25,962 nt of DNA from CAYNFH01 sp964396385 (GCA_964396385.1 CAYNFH010000077.1:1-25962), one strand, 5' to 3'; positions 14,340 to 22,501 are shown, counted from the first letter of the stretch. Program-made: numbers and translations. The notes: a model not told the origin generated them from the sequence alone.

Positions 14340-17285
14340 ATGGATACACTTTGTCGTATCGAGCTGTTTGGCGGGCTCCGCGCTCACCAGGCCGGAAGAT
14401 GCATCACCCGCTTTCAGACCCAGAAAACCGGAGCGCTGCTGGCCTACCTCGCATACCATCTCCATCGCTCTCATCCGCGCGAAGTCCTCATCGACATGCT
14501 CTGGCCAGAGGCGGAGCCGGCAGCAGGCCGCAACCGCCTGAGTATCGCCCTCACGTCGCTGCGCCACCAGTTAGAGCCGCCCGGCATACCGTCAGGGGCG
14601 GTTATTCAGGCGGACCGCTTCACGGTCAGCCTGAACTCGGCAGCCGTTGCGACTGACGTTTCTGAGTTCGCTTCGCTCCTCCGGCAGGCTGCCCAGTCGA
14701 AGACAGAAGCCGACGTCCAATGTGCGCTTCGGCGCGCTATGGAGCTCTATCGCGGCGAGCTGCTGGCCGGCTATTATGACGAGTGGGTGGTCACCGAGCG
14801 GCGCCGGCTGACTGCACTCCATCAGAAGATCGCGCTGCGTGTGGCGGCAGAAGGAGAGAAAGCGGATATTGATGCGGAGCTAGCGCAACTTGCTCCGGCC
14901 CTATTGGGAAACTCTCCTCCGGTCTCCGCCACTTCCTCTAGGCTCCGGCTACCATTGCAGCTCACGCGCTTCTTTGGCCGGGAGCGGGAGTTGGCGGAGC
15001 TCGAGTCGCTGCTCTGTACTGGCGAATTAGAACCCCGGGGCGGAAATGGAGCTCACGCACCCGGGGCGCCGCGCCGTCTGGTCACGCTAACCGGCCCGGG
15101 TGGGAGCGGAAAGACGCGCCTTGCGGTGGAGCTGGCCGCCCGGCTAGCGGAGACGTTTGGTAGCTCGGTCTGGTTCGCGGGCCTGGCCGACATTTCAGAC
15201 GCCCGGCTTATCCCCGGCACAACGCTAGATGCGTTGAAGGTTGTGCGGTTACCGGAGATGGAGCCGCTGGATCAACTCGTGGCTTACCTGAACGGTCAGG
15301 GTGACCACAATCCCGCCCTGCTGATCCTGGACAACTACGAGCATCTGGTGGAAGACGGCGCGAGCATGGTGAAGACGCTGCTGGAGCGCGTACCCAATCT
15401 GACGTGCTTGATAACCTCCCGGCGGCGGCTTGAGCTGGACGGCGAGCGAGAGCTCCCTGTACCACCTCTCCCCACTCCCGAGCTCCACGGGAATCAATCG
15501 CCCAAATCGTTGGTTGAGCTCGCGTCAGTTCAATTGTTCACGGACCGGGCGCAGGGCGCGAACCCGGCATTCCAGGTGATGGATCGCAACGTGGCCGCCG
15601 TCTCCGAGCTCTGCTATCGGCTGGAGGGGATCCCACTCGCCATCGAGCTGGCTGCCGCCAGAGCCCAGGTAATGACGCCCGCCCAGATGAGCGCGCAGTT
15701 GGGCCGCAGGTACGGCTTCCTCATCAGCAAGCGGCGGGACGTGATCGACCGTCACCGGTCGCTTCAGGCGGCCATCGATTGGAGCTATCGGCTCCTCTCT
15801 GCCGAGCTTCAGAGGTTTTTCGCGCAGCTCTCCGTGTTCCGGGGCGGATGGACTGCAGAGGCGGCGGAAGCCGTCTGCGAGCAGCCGCGCGCGCTGGAAT
15901 ACCTGGAGCATCTCCGCGACTGCTCCTTGGTCCGGGCCGAGGAAAGTCTGCTTGGGATGCGGTTCCGGATGCTAGAGACCTTGCGCGAATTCGGCCAGGA
16001 GCAGATGTCGCCGGACGAGCGGGGCGGCGTTACGGAGCGTCATCTGGCCTTCTTTCTTCGACTGGCGCAAGAGTCCGACCATCAGATTAACCGCTCGGAG
16101 CAGTCTGCCGCGATCTGGCGTTTTGCCGGTGAACACGACAATTTGCTGGCGGCGCTTGCGGAAAGCAGGTCCGTAGCAGGAGGCGCCGAGATCGCCTTGC
16201 AGCTGGTCAGCGCCCAAGAAAGCTACTGGAACGTGGCCGGCAATTGGCGTGAAGGCAGGGCATGCATGGCGGAAGCTCTCGGCCGGCATGAGGCGGAGGG
16301 GCCGTCGGAGCCACGTGCGGAGGCGCTACGTAGAGCGGCGGCATTGGCGCTTGACGATGGCGATACTGTAGCGGCTGAAACGTTGTTCGAGGAAGCGGTC
16401 ACAATCTGGAGACAACTGGGCTTGGACCGGCGCTCCCAATATGTGGACTTTATGCGCATGTTACGGTGGTACCAGGGCGACTATGAGGCCGCCCGATGCC
16501 TTGCTGAAGAGTACCTGTCCATGTGCGAAACTAATGGTGGCCGCATATGCTGGGTGGCCATGAACCTCGGACTCTGTGCTTACATGCAGGGCGATTTAGA
16601 AGCCACCTGGGCTTGGTACTCTCGGGCTCTTTCCAACGCGCGAGAGACTGAGTTCCCGATAGGCGTATCAGCAGCGCTCAGCTACATGGGATTTCTATTG
16701 TGGCGCAAGCTTGGTGATCCAAAGAAGGCACGCACACTTCTTAAAGAGTGTTTGGCCATCGACCGGCAGTACGGTGGGAAGTGGCAGATCGCCCGGACTC
16801 TGAATTATATAGGATGGATAGATTGTGAGCAACGCGACTACGCGGCCGCTGAACCGGTTCTCGAAGACGGCCTTGCGCAAGCCCTCGAACTTGGGCAGCA
16901 GAAGCGGTCTGCAATTCTCCTGTACACATTGGGCGATGTCTCGGCGGGCCAGGGAGAGATCGGTGCCGCGCGTTCCTACTATTCCGACGGTTTGCAGCTG
17001 TCAGAAAGTGCAAACAGCAAGCGCGGCATCGCGCTGGGGCTGGGAAAGCTTGCAAATCTCGCGCCGGCTTACCAGGCTGCCCACCTATACGGAGCATGTG
17101 AGACTCTGGCTGGCGCCTTCGACACTCCCAAGGGAACGATCGGATTTGAGGAAGGCGACTTTCTTTATGCGATGGAGACGCTACCGGGCAAGGATGGGAC
17201 CAGCTTCGATGCGGCCGCTTGGAAGGTAGGTTGCGCTATGACTGCGCAAGAGGCAGTTGTATACGCATTGAAGAATTGCCCCTAG
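14340..17285 (+). CDS. BTAD/SARP-like transcriptional regulator with NB-ARC ATPase and TPR domains (copy B)
   Basis: A 981-aa paralogue of the 10413-13370 product, with the same order: winged helix (LCRIELFGGLRA, HPREVLIDMLWPEAEP), BTAD helices, NB-ARC with Walker A LTGPGGSGKTRLAVELA, Walker B ALLILDNYEHLVEDG and LEGIPLAIELAAARAQVMTPAQM, winged-helix-like SYRLLSAELQRFFAQLSVFRGGWT, then TPR-like repeats (LNYIGWIDCEQRDYAAAEPVL, LGDVSAGQGEIGAARSYY). The N-terminal and ATPase parts are highly similar between copies, while the TPR sensor part is much more diverged. ATG at 14340 has GGGAGGG 5 nt upstream. An intrinsic terminator follows, and then its presumed target gene. Confidence 0.92.
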   Translation: MDTLCRIELFGGLRAHQAGRCITRFQTQKTGALLAYLAYHLHRSHPREVLIDMLWPEAEPAAGRNRLSIALTSLRHQLEPPGIPSGAVIQADRFTVSLNSAAVATDVSEFASLLRQAAQSKTEADVQCALRRAMELYRGELLAGYYDEWVVTERRRLTALHQKIALRVAAEGEKADIDAELAQLAPALLGNSPPVSATSSRLRLPLQLTRFFGRERELAELESLLCTGELEPRGGNGAHAPGAPRRLVTLTGPGGSGKTRLAVELAARLAETFGSSVWFAGLADISDARLIPGTTLDALKVVRLPEMEPLDQLVAYLNGQGDHNPALLILDNYEHLVEDGASMVKTLLERVPNLTCLITSRRRLELDGERELPVPPLPTPELHGNQSPKSLVELASVQLFTDRAQGANPAFQVMDRNVAAVSELCYRLEGIPLAIELAAARAQVMTPAQMSAQLGRRYGFLISKRRDVIDRHRSLQAAIDWSYRLLSAELQRFFAQLSVFRGGWTAEAAEAVCEQPRALEYLEHLRDCSLVRAEESLLGMRFRMLETLREFGQEQMSPDERGGVTERHLAFFLRLAQESDHQINRSEQSAAIWRFAGEHDNLLAALAESRSVAGGAEIALQLVSAQESYWNVAGNWREGRACMAEALGRHEAEGPSEPRAEALRRAAALALDDGDTVAAETLFEEAVTIWRQLGLDRRSQYVDFMRMLRWYQGDYEAARCLAEEYLSMCETNGGRICWVAMNLGLCAYMQGDLEATWAWYSRALSNARETEFPIGVSAALSYMGFLLWRKLGDPKKARTLLKECLAIDRQYGGKWQIARTLNYIGWIDCEQRDYAAAEPVLEDGLAQALELGQQKRSAILLYTLGDVSAGQGEIGAARSYYSDGLQLSESANSKRGIALGLGKLANLAPAYQAAHLYGACETLAGAFDTPKGTIGFEEGDFLYAMETLPGKDGTSFDAAAWKVGCAMTAQEAVVYALKNCP

Positions 17286-17320
17286 CAGGTTAGACGCACA
17301 AGCTGGGTGACCGGAACTAA

Positions 17321-17345
17321 GAGGGAGGTATCCTGGGCCTCCCTC
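17321..17345 (+). terminator. Intrinsic terminator after regulator B
   Basis: An 8-bp perfect stem GAGGGAGG/CCTCCCTC with a 9-nt loop, 35 nt after the regulator stop, followed by CTTTCGTGTG. The T run is modest. It separates the regulator transcript from the PepSY-like gene B, which has its own promoter. Confidence 0.65.
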
Positions 17346-17368
17346 CTTTCGTGTGTGGCTTCATTTCA

Positions 17369-17402
17369 CTTAAAGAGTTCTTAAAGGGCCGGCCCATATA
17401 CT
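17369..17402 (+). promoter_or_regulatory. Direct-repeat promoter of PepSY-like gene B (CTTAAAG x2, 11-bp period)
   Basis: CTTAAAG at 17369-17375 is repeated exactly at 17380-17386, an 11-bp period, and the -10 hexamer TATACT (17397-17402) follows 10 bp later. No good -35 box is present, as expected for an activator-dependent promoter. The geometry matches the promoter of the paralogous gene at 13476, but the heptamer sequence is different. Confidence 0.65.
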
Positions 17403-17470
17403 GACCTCATCGCAGCCGTGCCGTGGACAGCACATCCTTGTCCCGTTGCACGGCCGCCTGGAGGTCAGTA

Positions 17471-18085
17471 ATGGCAACGGCACACTCTGCCCAGCGAATA
17501 CTCCGAACGACTCTAGTCGGCTCCCTCCTTGCAGCCTGTGTTATAGCAGTTGCCGCGCGCATCCGTTACGTTCAGCCAACTACCTCGCCGCGGTTCGGTC
17601 ACTATACGGCCGAGCAGATTCTGGAGCGTTCGGAGCCGCTCTGCCGTTCTATTCGCCCTGATGCAGGAAGGTTGGTGCTCTCGGCGGAACCGCTCACAAT
17701 GCATGGCCGCGCCCAAACGGTCAGGCGTTTCTGGCACGTCACCTGCCTGGATGAAGCAGGAACGTATGTTTGCAACCTCCTCTGGAATGCTGAAGCGGCT
17801 GGCCCGTGCAGCATAGGGTGCCGAACCGGCCAGTCGAACTGGTACACACGGCAACCGCTGAGTCGCGATAGCGCGGTAGCTGCAGCGGCTCGATGGCTGC
17901 GCGTCTTCTGTTGCACGTCCCCTGTGCCGGCGTGGGCGCTGGCCAGTGAGCCGGAGCCCACGTCACAGAGCTGGTATACATATTGGCGAGCGGGGAGCCG
18001 GGCTGCCTCCGTAGCGATAGATGCCCATACGGGCGGCGTCGTGAAGATTGACTGGTTCGCAGCCGGCCCGGCGGTCGTGAATTAG
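17471..18085 (+). CDS. Membrane-anchored PepSY-like protein (copy B)
   Basis: A 204-aa paralogue of the 13625-14251 product. N-terminal anchor TLVGSLLAACVIAVAARIRYVQP, then YTAEQILERSEPLCRSIRPDAG (nearly identical to copy A), FWHVTCLDEAGTYVCNLLWN, LSRDSAVAAAARWLRVF and the PepSY-like end SVAIDAHTGGVVKIDWF. Cys pairs in the first half are conserved between copies. ATG at 17471 follows GGAGGTCA; the longer frame from 17423 lacks a site. It follows regulator B after a terminator and a direct-repeat promoter, so it is likely an independent target of that regulator. It converges with the protease gene 60 bp downstream. Confidence 0.75.
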   Translation: MATAHSAQRILRTTLVGSLLAACVIAVAARIRYVQPTTSPRFGHYTAEQILERSEPLCRSIRPDAGRLVLSAEPLTMHGRAQTVRRFWHVTCLDEAGTYVCNLLWNAEAAGPCSIGCRTGQSNWYTRQPLSRDSAVAAAARWLRVFCCTSPVPAWALASEPEPTSQSWYTYWRAGSRAASVAIDAHTGGVVKIDWFAAGPAVVN

Positions 18086-18145
18086 CTAGCCCGCAGACAG
18101 GCCGAGGCGGCGCTGGAGATCGGCGTAGCGGGTGCGGCCGACGGC

Positions 18146-18589
18146 TCACCTGAGAGAGCCGAAGTAGAAGCGTTCCGCGGCGGGATCGATTGCAAATCGG
18201 AACCATTCGAGGCAACAGTGCCAACCGAGGAAGTTGGGGAGATTCCACTCGTTGGGCACGAATGCCGTCACCTCGGCCTGCAAGCCGGTGCCATCGGAGG
18301 CCGGGATGCCGATGACTACGCGATGGAGGTCACCTGTGACGCGGCGGCTCCGGATGAGGAGTGTGTCCTGGCCAACGCCTTGCTCCGGTGCGAGACCGGC
18401 GAGAACGGCATCTTCTGGGGCCAAGATAAGATAGGCTCCGCCTGTGTCGAGAACCGCGTCAAGTCGGTACCCTTCCAGTTCGAACCGGATAAACAGACGA
18501 TTTATCCGCTCGCCTGCCGATGCCGGTTTGGAAACGTATTCTATCGACCCGCTGCAGAATGTTGATCCGTCGAGGAACTGGAGGCTCAT
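18146..18589 (-). CDS. Retropepsin-like aspartyl protease
   Basis: A 147-aa protein with the single aspartyl protease motif AVLDTGGAYLILAPE (D-T-G catalytic triplet) and a second hydrophobic half containing NFLGWHCCLEWFRFAIDP, close to the usual FLGMDFLRRF-like segment of bacterial retropepsins. One D-T-G per chain implies a homodimer. The ATG at 18589 overlaps the stop of the upstream gene (TAATG), which decides the start; the longer frame from 18613 would lie inside that gene. No signal peptide, so it acts inside the cell. The substrate is unknown. DUF5678 genes next to such proteases occur in other bacteria, suggesting a functional pair. Confidence 0.87.
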   Translation of the reverse strand: MSLQFLDGSTFCSGSIEYVSKPASAGERINRLFIRFELEGYRLDAVLDTGGAYLILAPEDAVLAGLAPEQGVGQDTLLIRSRRVTGDLHRVVIGIPASDGTGLQAEVTAFVPNEWNLPNFLGWHCCLEWFRFAIDPAAERFYFGSLR

Positions 18590-18987
18590 TAGAAGACGCG
18601 GGTGACAAAACACCCTTTCAGCGAGCCCACTTCTCTCTGGAGCGCTTCGACCGTAGGGGCGGCGCCGAGGAACTGTCCGTCTCTAAGGGCCACTACTTTG
18701 CCCTGGAACTCTGCCGCATGCTCCTTCAGCCACCTCTTGTCAGCGGCAATATCTCCAGCGTCTGCCGAGTGGGAAGGTCCAATGACGGGCGGCGCGAGTA
18801 GGCGGGCGTACCGCTCTAGCTCGGGATTACCGGGGTATTCGCTGGCCGCGGATTCGGCCGCTCGGCTTGCCTCCTGGTATTCTCCCCGCGCAAGCAACGC
18901 CCGGATGTGTCGTAGTGCGGTGGCCGGTGAGCCGCGTCCGTTCTCGACGGTGGGAACCGGACGATGTAGCTTGGAACTGGCGCTCAC
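18589..18987 (-). CDS. DUF5678 domain protein with N-terminal helical repeat, GTG start
   Basis: A 132-aa protein. Residues about 20-70 form a TPR-like helix pair (ALRHIRALLARGEYQEASRAAESAASEYPGNPELERYARLL). Residues about 83-132 match DUF5678: KRWLKEHAAEFQGKVVALRDGQFLGAAPTVEALQREV and an end in CFVTRVF. The start is GTG, overlapping the MFS stop by four bases (GTGA), and the stop overlaps the protease start by one base, so translation is probably coupled in both directions. Cytosolic. DUF5678 has no established function; it may be a substrate or partner of the protease. Confidence 0.8.
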   Translation of the reverse strand: MSASSKLHRPVPTVENGRGSPATALRHIRALLARGEYQEASRAAESAASEYPGNPELERYARLLAPPVIGPSHSADAGDIAADKRWLKEHAAEFQGKVVALRDGQFLGAAPTVEALQREVGSLKGCFVTRVF

Positions 18988-20282
18988 GCCTGTCCTCCTG
19001 CGCGGTGAGAGTGGTCTGCGTCAGTATACGGTCCACCGCTACCGGCTGTCAAACCACTGAGCGGAGCCTGCGCCATGGCGACGGCGCAGAGCGCTGCCGC
19101 GGCGGCAACAGCAAGGATCTCCGCGCGGGGTGAGATGAGCTCCAGGCACACTCCGCTCAGAGCCGCGCCGAGGGGCTCGGCTCCATACGCTCCAAGCCGG
19201 TAGATGCTCTGCACGCGCCCCTGCACAGTGTCCGGCGTGATGGCAAGCCGATAGGAGCTGGAAACCGTCCCGAAAACCGGGTCCAGCAGGAAGACCAATG
19301 CCCAGCCCAGAGTCATCACGGCCGTGGAGCCCGCCAGACCGACCACCGGCGTGAACAGGGCCTGCAGCGCGATAGAGCAGACGATGACTTTGCGGAGCCC
19401 AAGGCGCGCCTGGATCCGCGGGGCGATGGCGGCCCCAATGATGCCGCCTACGGCCGACAGGCTAAACACCAGCCCGATGGCCCGGGCGCTGGCGTGAAGA
19501 TGGTCGCGCGCAAGCACGATCATCGCGAGCGGGACTCCGGCGTAAAGGAAGCTCAAGGTCCAGGAGGCTGCCGCCAGTGCGCGTAATGACCTGTTGGCCC
19601 ATAGGAACCGCAATCCCTCCGCAATCTGGCTGCGCAGTGACGCCACTTCTCCGGCCGACCGCTTACCCTGAAAGGGCACCCGGATGAACGCGAGCGAGGC
19701 TACGGAGACGAGGTAGGTGACGCTATCCACCAGGTAAGCCAGGACCGCGCCGGCAGCCGTGGTTCGGGCCGCGCTGATGATTGCGCCGGCTAGGCCCGGC
19801 CCGACCAGCGAACCTGCCGAGCCCGCGAGGCTGTCCAACGCGGCGGCGCGGGGCAGGTCTTCCGCTGGCACCACATTGGGCAGCGCGGCGATCTCCGCTA
19901 CGTTAAAGAAGACGAACGCCGTGCCCTGTACGAGCGCAACGAGGTAGAGCTGAGCCAGGCTGAGATGACCGAGAATCCATGCGAACGGAACCGACCCAAG
20001 CGCGATACAGCGCGCCAGGTCGCCCACGATCATGACGGTCTTGCGGTTCCAGCGGTCGACGAGCGCTCCCGCTGGAAGGCCCAGCACCAGGTATGGCGCC
20101 ATGCGCGCGGAGGTTATCAGGCCCGCCTGCGCGGCGGAGTGCGTGGTGGCCAGTACCAGCAGCGGTAGGGCGAGTCCGGAGACCCGCGTGCCGAGTACCG
20201 AAATTGCCTGCCCGCTCCACAGGAGCACGAAGTCTCTGTTGCGCCACAGCGAAATCCTCGCCTGTCGTGGGGCGGCGGCCAT
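18984..20282 (-). CDS. MFS transporter (MFS_3/EntS-like exporter family)
   Basis: A 432-aa protein with about 10-12 hydrophobic helices. Family signs are LWRNRDFVLLWSGQAISVLGTRVSGLALPLLVL at the N-terminus, GLPAGALVDRWNRKTVMIVGD (the MFS loop 2-3 motif), LDSLAGSAGSLVGPGLAGAII, and the second-half DTVQGRVQSIYRLGAYGAEPLGAALSG, which resembles EntS/MFS_3 exporters. The short tail GPYTDADHSHRAGGQA is His/Asp-containing. ATG at 20282 starts 38 bp after the porin stop, and the gene overlaps the next one by four bases. An inner membrane exporter, substrate unknown. Confidence 0.92.
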   Translation of the reverse strand: MAAAPRQARISLWRNRDFVLLWSGQAISVLGTRVSGLALPLLVLATTHSAAQAGLITSARMAPYLVLGLPAGALVDRWNRKTVMIVGDLARCIALGSVPFAWILGHLSLAQLYLVALVQGTAFVFFNVAEIAALPNVVPAEDLPRAAALDSLAGSAGSLVGPGLAGAIISAARTTAAGAVLAYLVDSVTYLVSVASLAFIRVPFQGKRSAGEVASLRSQIAEGLRFLWANRSLRALAAASWTLSFLYAGVPLAMIVLARDHLHASARAIGLVFSLSAVGGIIGAAIAPRIQARLGLRKVIVCSIALQALFTPVVGLAGSTAVMTLGWALVFLLDPVFGTVSSSYRLAITPDTVQGRVQSIYRLGAYGAEPLGAALSGVCLELISPRAEILAVAAAAALCAVAMAQAPLSGLTAGSGGPYTDADHSHRAGGQA

Positions 20283-20320
20283 GGTCGGTTCCTCCGATTT
20301 GTGCCTCGCTTGCTCGTCCG

Positions 20321-21700
20321 TTACCGTTCCACGTGCAGCCGTACGGAGAGCACCGATACCGGGCCCCGGTCCCGGTTATATCCGGGGTTAGCGATGCCCT
20401 GATAGTCCACTGAGATGGTTGCGAAGCGGGAGAGCTGGTAGGCGTAGTAGGTCTCCAGGATTCGCTCCGGCCCGTAGTTGAGCCTGCCGTCGCCCAGGAT
20501 GAAGCCGAGTCCGCCTGCGGCCAGATAGTCCTTGTGCGAGGAGGAGAGGTCCTCCTGGACAAGCGCCAGCGCCACGCGGTCCTGCGGCCTGCGCCAGTGG
20601 GCGCCGGAGAGCTGGTATCCAAGGCACATGGCGCGGTCGCACTCTGTGTAGACGAAGCTCTCCGTGCGGCCGTCGTTCCAGGTGAACCGCCCGAATAGCC
20701 CCGTATTGCCGCCGTCTCCCAGGGCCTGCTCGAAGTTGAGGCCGTAGCCGTACTTCACTGCGCCGGGCATCTCCACCGCCGTAATATCCGGGGTCGTGCC
20801 GGTCTGCTGGGCCAGGCGGAGGGCATCGCGGTAGTTGCCCATGTGGCCGAAGTTGCGGTAGAGCAGGAACCGCAGGATGAGCGGGTCCGGTCTGTGCCCC
20901 AGGACGCGCGGGTGCAGCTCCAGCTCCGCCTGGTCGCCCCGGTTGTGGATCAGGTCCGTGGCGAGGACCGGTCCGTTGGCCTCGGTGGGCATCTGGAAGG
21001 ACCCGATACGGACTGCCCAGTTTGGCTGGATCCACTCGAGCGCTACGCCGCGCGTATAGCCTCGCGTATCGGCCGCGTAATCGTACGCCGGGCTGTTGAT
21101 GAGCGCCCAGTTCATGAACTGGGTGCGCGGGCTGTTGGCGAAGGAGCTCGTCTCGAAGATGTCGCTGCAGGCATACTTGCCCACCGTGAGTACCAGCCGA
21201 TGCGTGGGGCGCGTACCGGCGACCAGATTCTCGGCCGGCTGGATCTTCTCCTCACCCCTCCCGGTGGCGAAGACGAAGCGCGCGAAGTAGCGGGCAGGGT
21301 ACACGCCCTGGCCCAGCGTGGGGTTGCGGATGACCTCGCCGTTGGTGAACCCCGAGAGCCCCAACGCGTCGCTGAGCCCTTTGCCGCGGGCCATCTCCGG
21401 ATCGAAGTACACCTCCACGTTCCGGTTGAGCCGGTCCCCAAAGTAGATGGTATAGGTGTGGGACGTCTCATTCTCCCAGCGTGACTGGAGGCTGTTGGGG
21501 CCCTGGTACGGGCTGTGGAACGGGAACAGGCTCTGGTTGATGAAGGTAGCCTGCGCCCCCAGCTCGTACTGCGGATATCGCTGCAGCTTCGGCGTGGCCT
21601 GCGGTACCTGCTGCGGCGTCTGGGTAGGCGTGGGCGCCTGTGCCCCGCAGGGCGCGGCCAGGATAGCGGCCGCGATCGCGATCAGACCGCGGCCGCTCAC
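20321..21700 (-). CDS. OprB-like carbohydrate-selective outer membrane porin, GTG start
   Basis: A 459-aa protein from GTG at 21700, giving a clean signal peptide (SGRGLIAIAAAILAAPCGAQA) followed by a Pro/Gln/Thr spacer. The rest is beta-barrel-like with alternating pattern and OprB features: YELGAQATFINQSLFPFHSPYQGPNSL, VEVYFDPEMARGKGLSDALGLSGF, TVGKYACSDIFETSSFANSPRTQFMNWALI, AAGGLGFILGDGRLNYGPERILETYYAYQ and a final VSVLSVRLHVER. The GTG overlaps the upstream stop (GTGA), as at the MFS/DUF5678 junction. Longer frames (ATG 21754 or 22369) run over the upstream gene and are rejected. OprB presence implies an outer membrane. The solute is unknown. Confidence 0.9.
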   Translation of the reverse strand: MSGRGLIAIAAAILAAPCGAQAPTPTQTPQQVPQATPKLQRYPQYELGAQATFINQSLFPFHSPYQGPNSLQSRWENETSHTYTIYFGDRLNRNVEVYFDPEMARGKGLSDALGLSGFTNGEVIRNPTLGQGVYPARYFARFVFATGRGEEKIQPAENLVAGTRPTHRLVLTVGKYACSDIFETSSFANSPRTQFMNWALINSPAYDYAADTRGYTRGVALEWIQPNWAVRIGSFQMPTEANGPVLATDLIHNRGDQAELELHPRVLGHRPDPLILRFLLYRNFGHMGNYRDALRLAQQTGTTPDITAVEMPGAVKYGYGLNFEQALGDGGNTGLFGRFTWNDGRTESFVYTECDRAMCLGYQLSGAHWRRPQDRVALALVQEDLSSSHKDYLAAGGLGFILGDGRLNYGPERILETYYAYQLSRFATISVDYQGIANPGYNRDRGPVSVLSVRLHVER

Positions 21701-22200
21701 TGGACCAACCAGGTCCGGCCGCCCGGGGCATAGGTAGCGTAGGAAGCGTACCATAAGGCACCTTCCTCCATATTCGTGGTGACCGGCTGCCGGCGCCGGA
21801 CGCGGGGAGCTGTGCCGCGCGTTTGCGACAGCGGCCGCTGCTGGGCGGCAGTGGCAGTTCGGCGCGGAGCCGGGCGCCGGGAGAGCTCCGTCCGCGCGGA
21901 GCCCGGAGCCGAAGTCCGGACAGCCGTTGCAACGCGGCGGGCTACGGCGGCGGTGTGAGCGGTCTGCCGCGCCGTGCGCGCTATCTTGAGCGCCACCGCC
22001 CACTCGCCCTCCACTGGCATAAGGCCGCAAGCGGAGAGGGCCGCGCCCACGTAGTCGCCCTTCTTCAGGGATATGAGCCCGCTGACTATCTCCGCCGGTA
22101 TGTTGAGGCCGGGGATAAGCCCCAGCACATCCGCCGCGCCCTGCACGCGGTCCTCCCAGCGGTTGGGCAATAGGGTGAAAACATTCTCGTTGTAGGTCAT
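21697..22200 (-). CDS. Unknown 167-aa protein, first gene of the porin operon
   Basis: Not recognised. ATG at 22200 follows GGGAGGAGACGAAG. Residues about 15-65 are hydrophobic and helical: WEDRVQGAADVLGLIPGLNI, then LISLKKGDYVGAALSACGLMPVEGEWAVALKIAR. The G-L-I-P-G-L-N-I-P-A and G-D-Y-x-x-A-A-L-S-x-x-x-x-M-P pattern resembles the pre-toxin helical hairpin found before C-terminal toxin domains in polymorphic toxins, but no toxin domain follows. The second half is Arg/Ala/Thr-rich and probably disordered, ending EEGALWYASYATYAPGGRTWLVQ. It overlaps the porin start by four bases. It could be a small membrane-associated partner of the porin. Confidence 0.7.
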   Translation of the reverse strand: MTYNENVFTLLPNRWEDRVQGAADVLGLIPGLNIPAEIVSGLISLKKGDYVGAALSACGLMPVEGEWAVALKIARTARQTAHTAAVARRVATAVRTSAPGSARTELSRRPAPRRTATAAQQRPLSQTRGTAPRVRRRQPVTTNMEEGALWYASYATYAPGGRTWLVQ

Positions 22201-22342
22201 CTTCGTCTCCTCCCGCCAGTGTGAAGGCGCGAACGCGAGATGGCGGGTCATCCGGACGGCGCAGACGCTGTCCCGGCGATGATCCACCGCCTAAACAGGG
22301 ATGCGGGAACGTAAAACGACCGGACGAGGACGGCTTGAGGAG

Positions 22343-22423
22343 AAGCCGGCTCACGCCCCTCGCATCCATCTACGGTTGTGCCCGTGATGGACGCGCGGCG
22401 CAAGGCGGCCGGGGAGCCGGCTT
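22343..22423 (-). ncRNA. Extended hairpin in the porin-operon leader
   Basis: Nested inverted repeats: outer arms 22343-22352/22414-22423 (AAGCCGGCTC/GAGCCGGCTT, perfect 10 bp), inner arms 22361-22370/22386-22395 (CGCATCCATC/GATGGACGCG, one wobble on the minus strand), and a tip ACGG/CCGT with a six-base loop and one bulged base. The fold works as RNA on either strand. It lies between the M-box terminator and the first gene of the operon, 143 nt upstream of its ATG. It matches no class I recognise. Confidence 0.5.
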
Positions 22424-22501
22424 AGGGGCTTACGCTACGTTCCATCACGAGATTGGATGGGCAGCCTCTGTACTGGGAGGCACCTGCTTGTCTATGTCCA
22501 T
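22422..22501 (-). other. Two tiny overlapping leader frames
   Basis: After the M-box terminator there is an 18-codon frame (ATG at 22501; MDIDKQVPPSTEAAHPIS) whose TGA overlaps the ATG of a 7-codon frame (MERSVSP, stop at 22422-22424). The second stop falls exactly at the foot of the 22343-22423 hairpin. Neither has a good ribosome-binding site, so translation is doubtful. Magnesium-responsive leaders in enterobacteria use short acidic/proline peptides, which makes these worth noting. Confidence 0.2.

Noticed and set aside
20321..22369. 682-codon frame that would extend the porin N-terminus by more than 200 residues
   Set aside because: The extension overlaps a better-supported gene (21697-22200), and the signal peptide begins only at GTG 21700.
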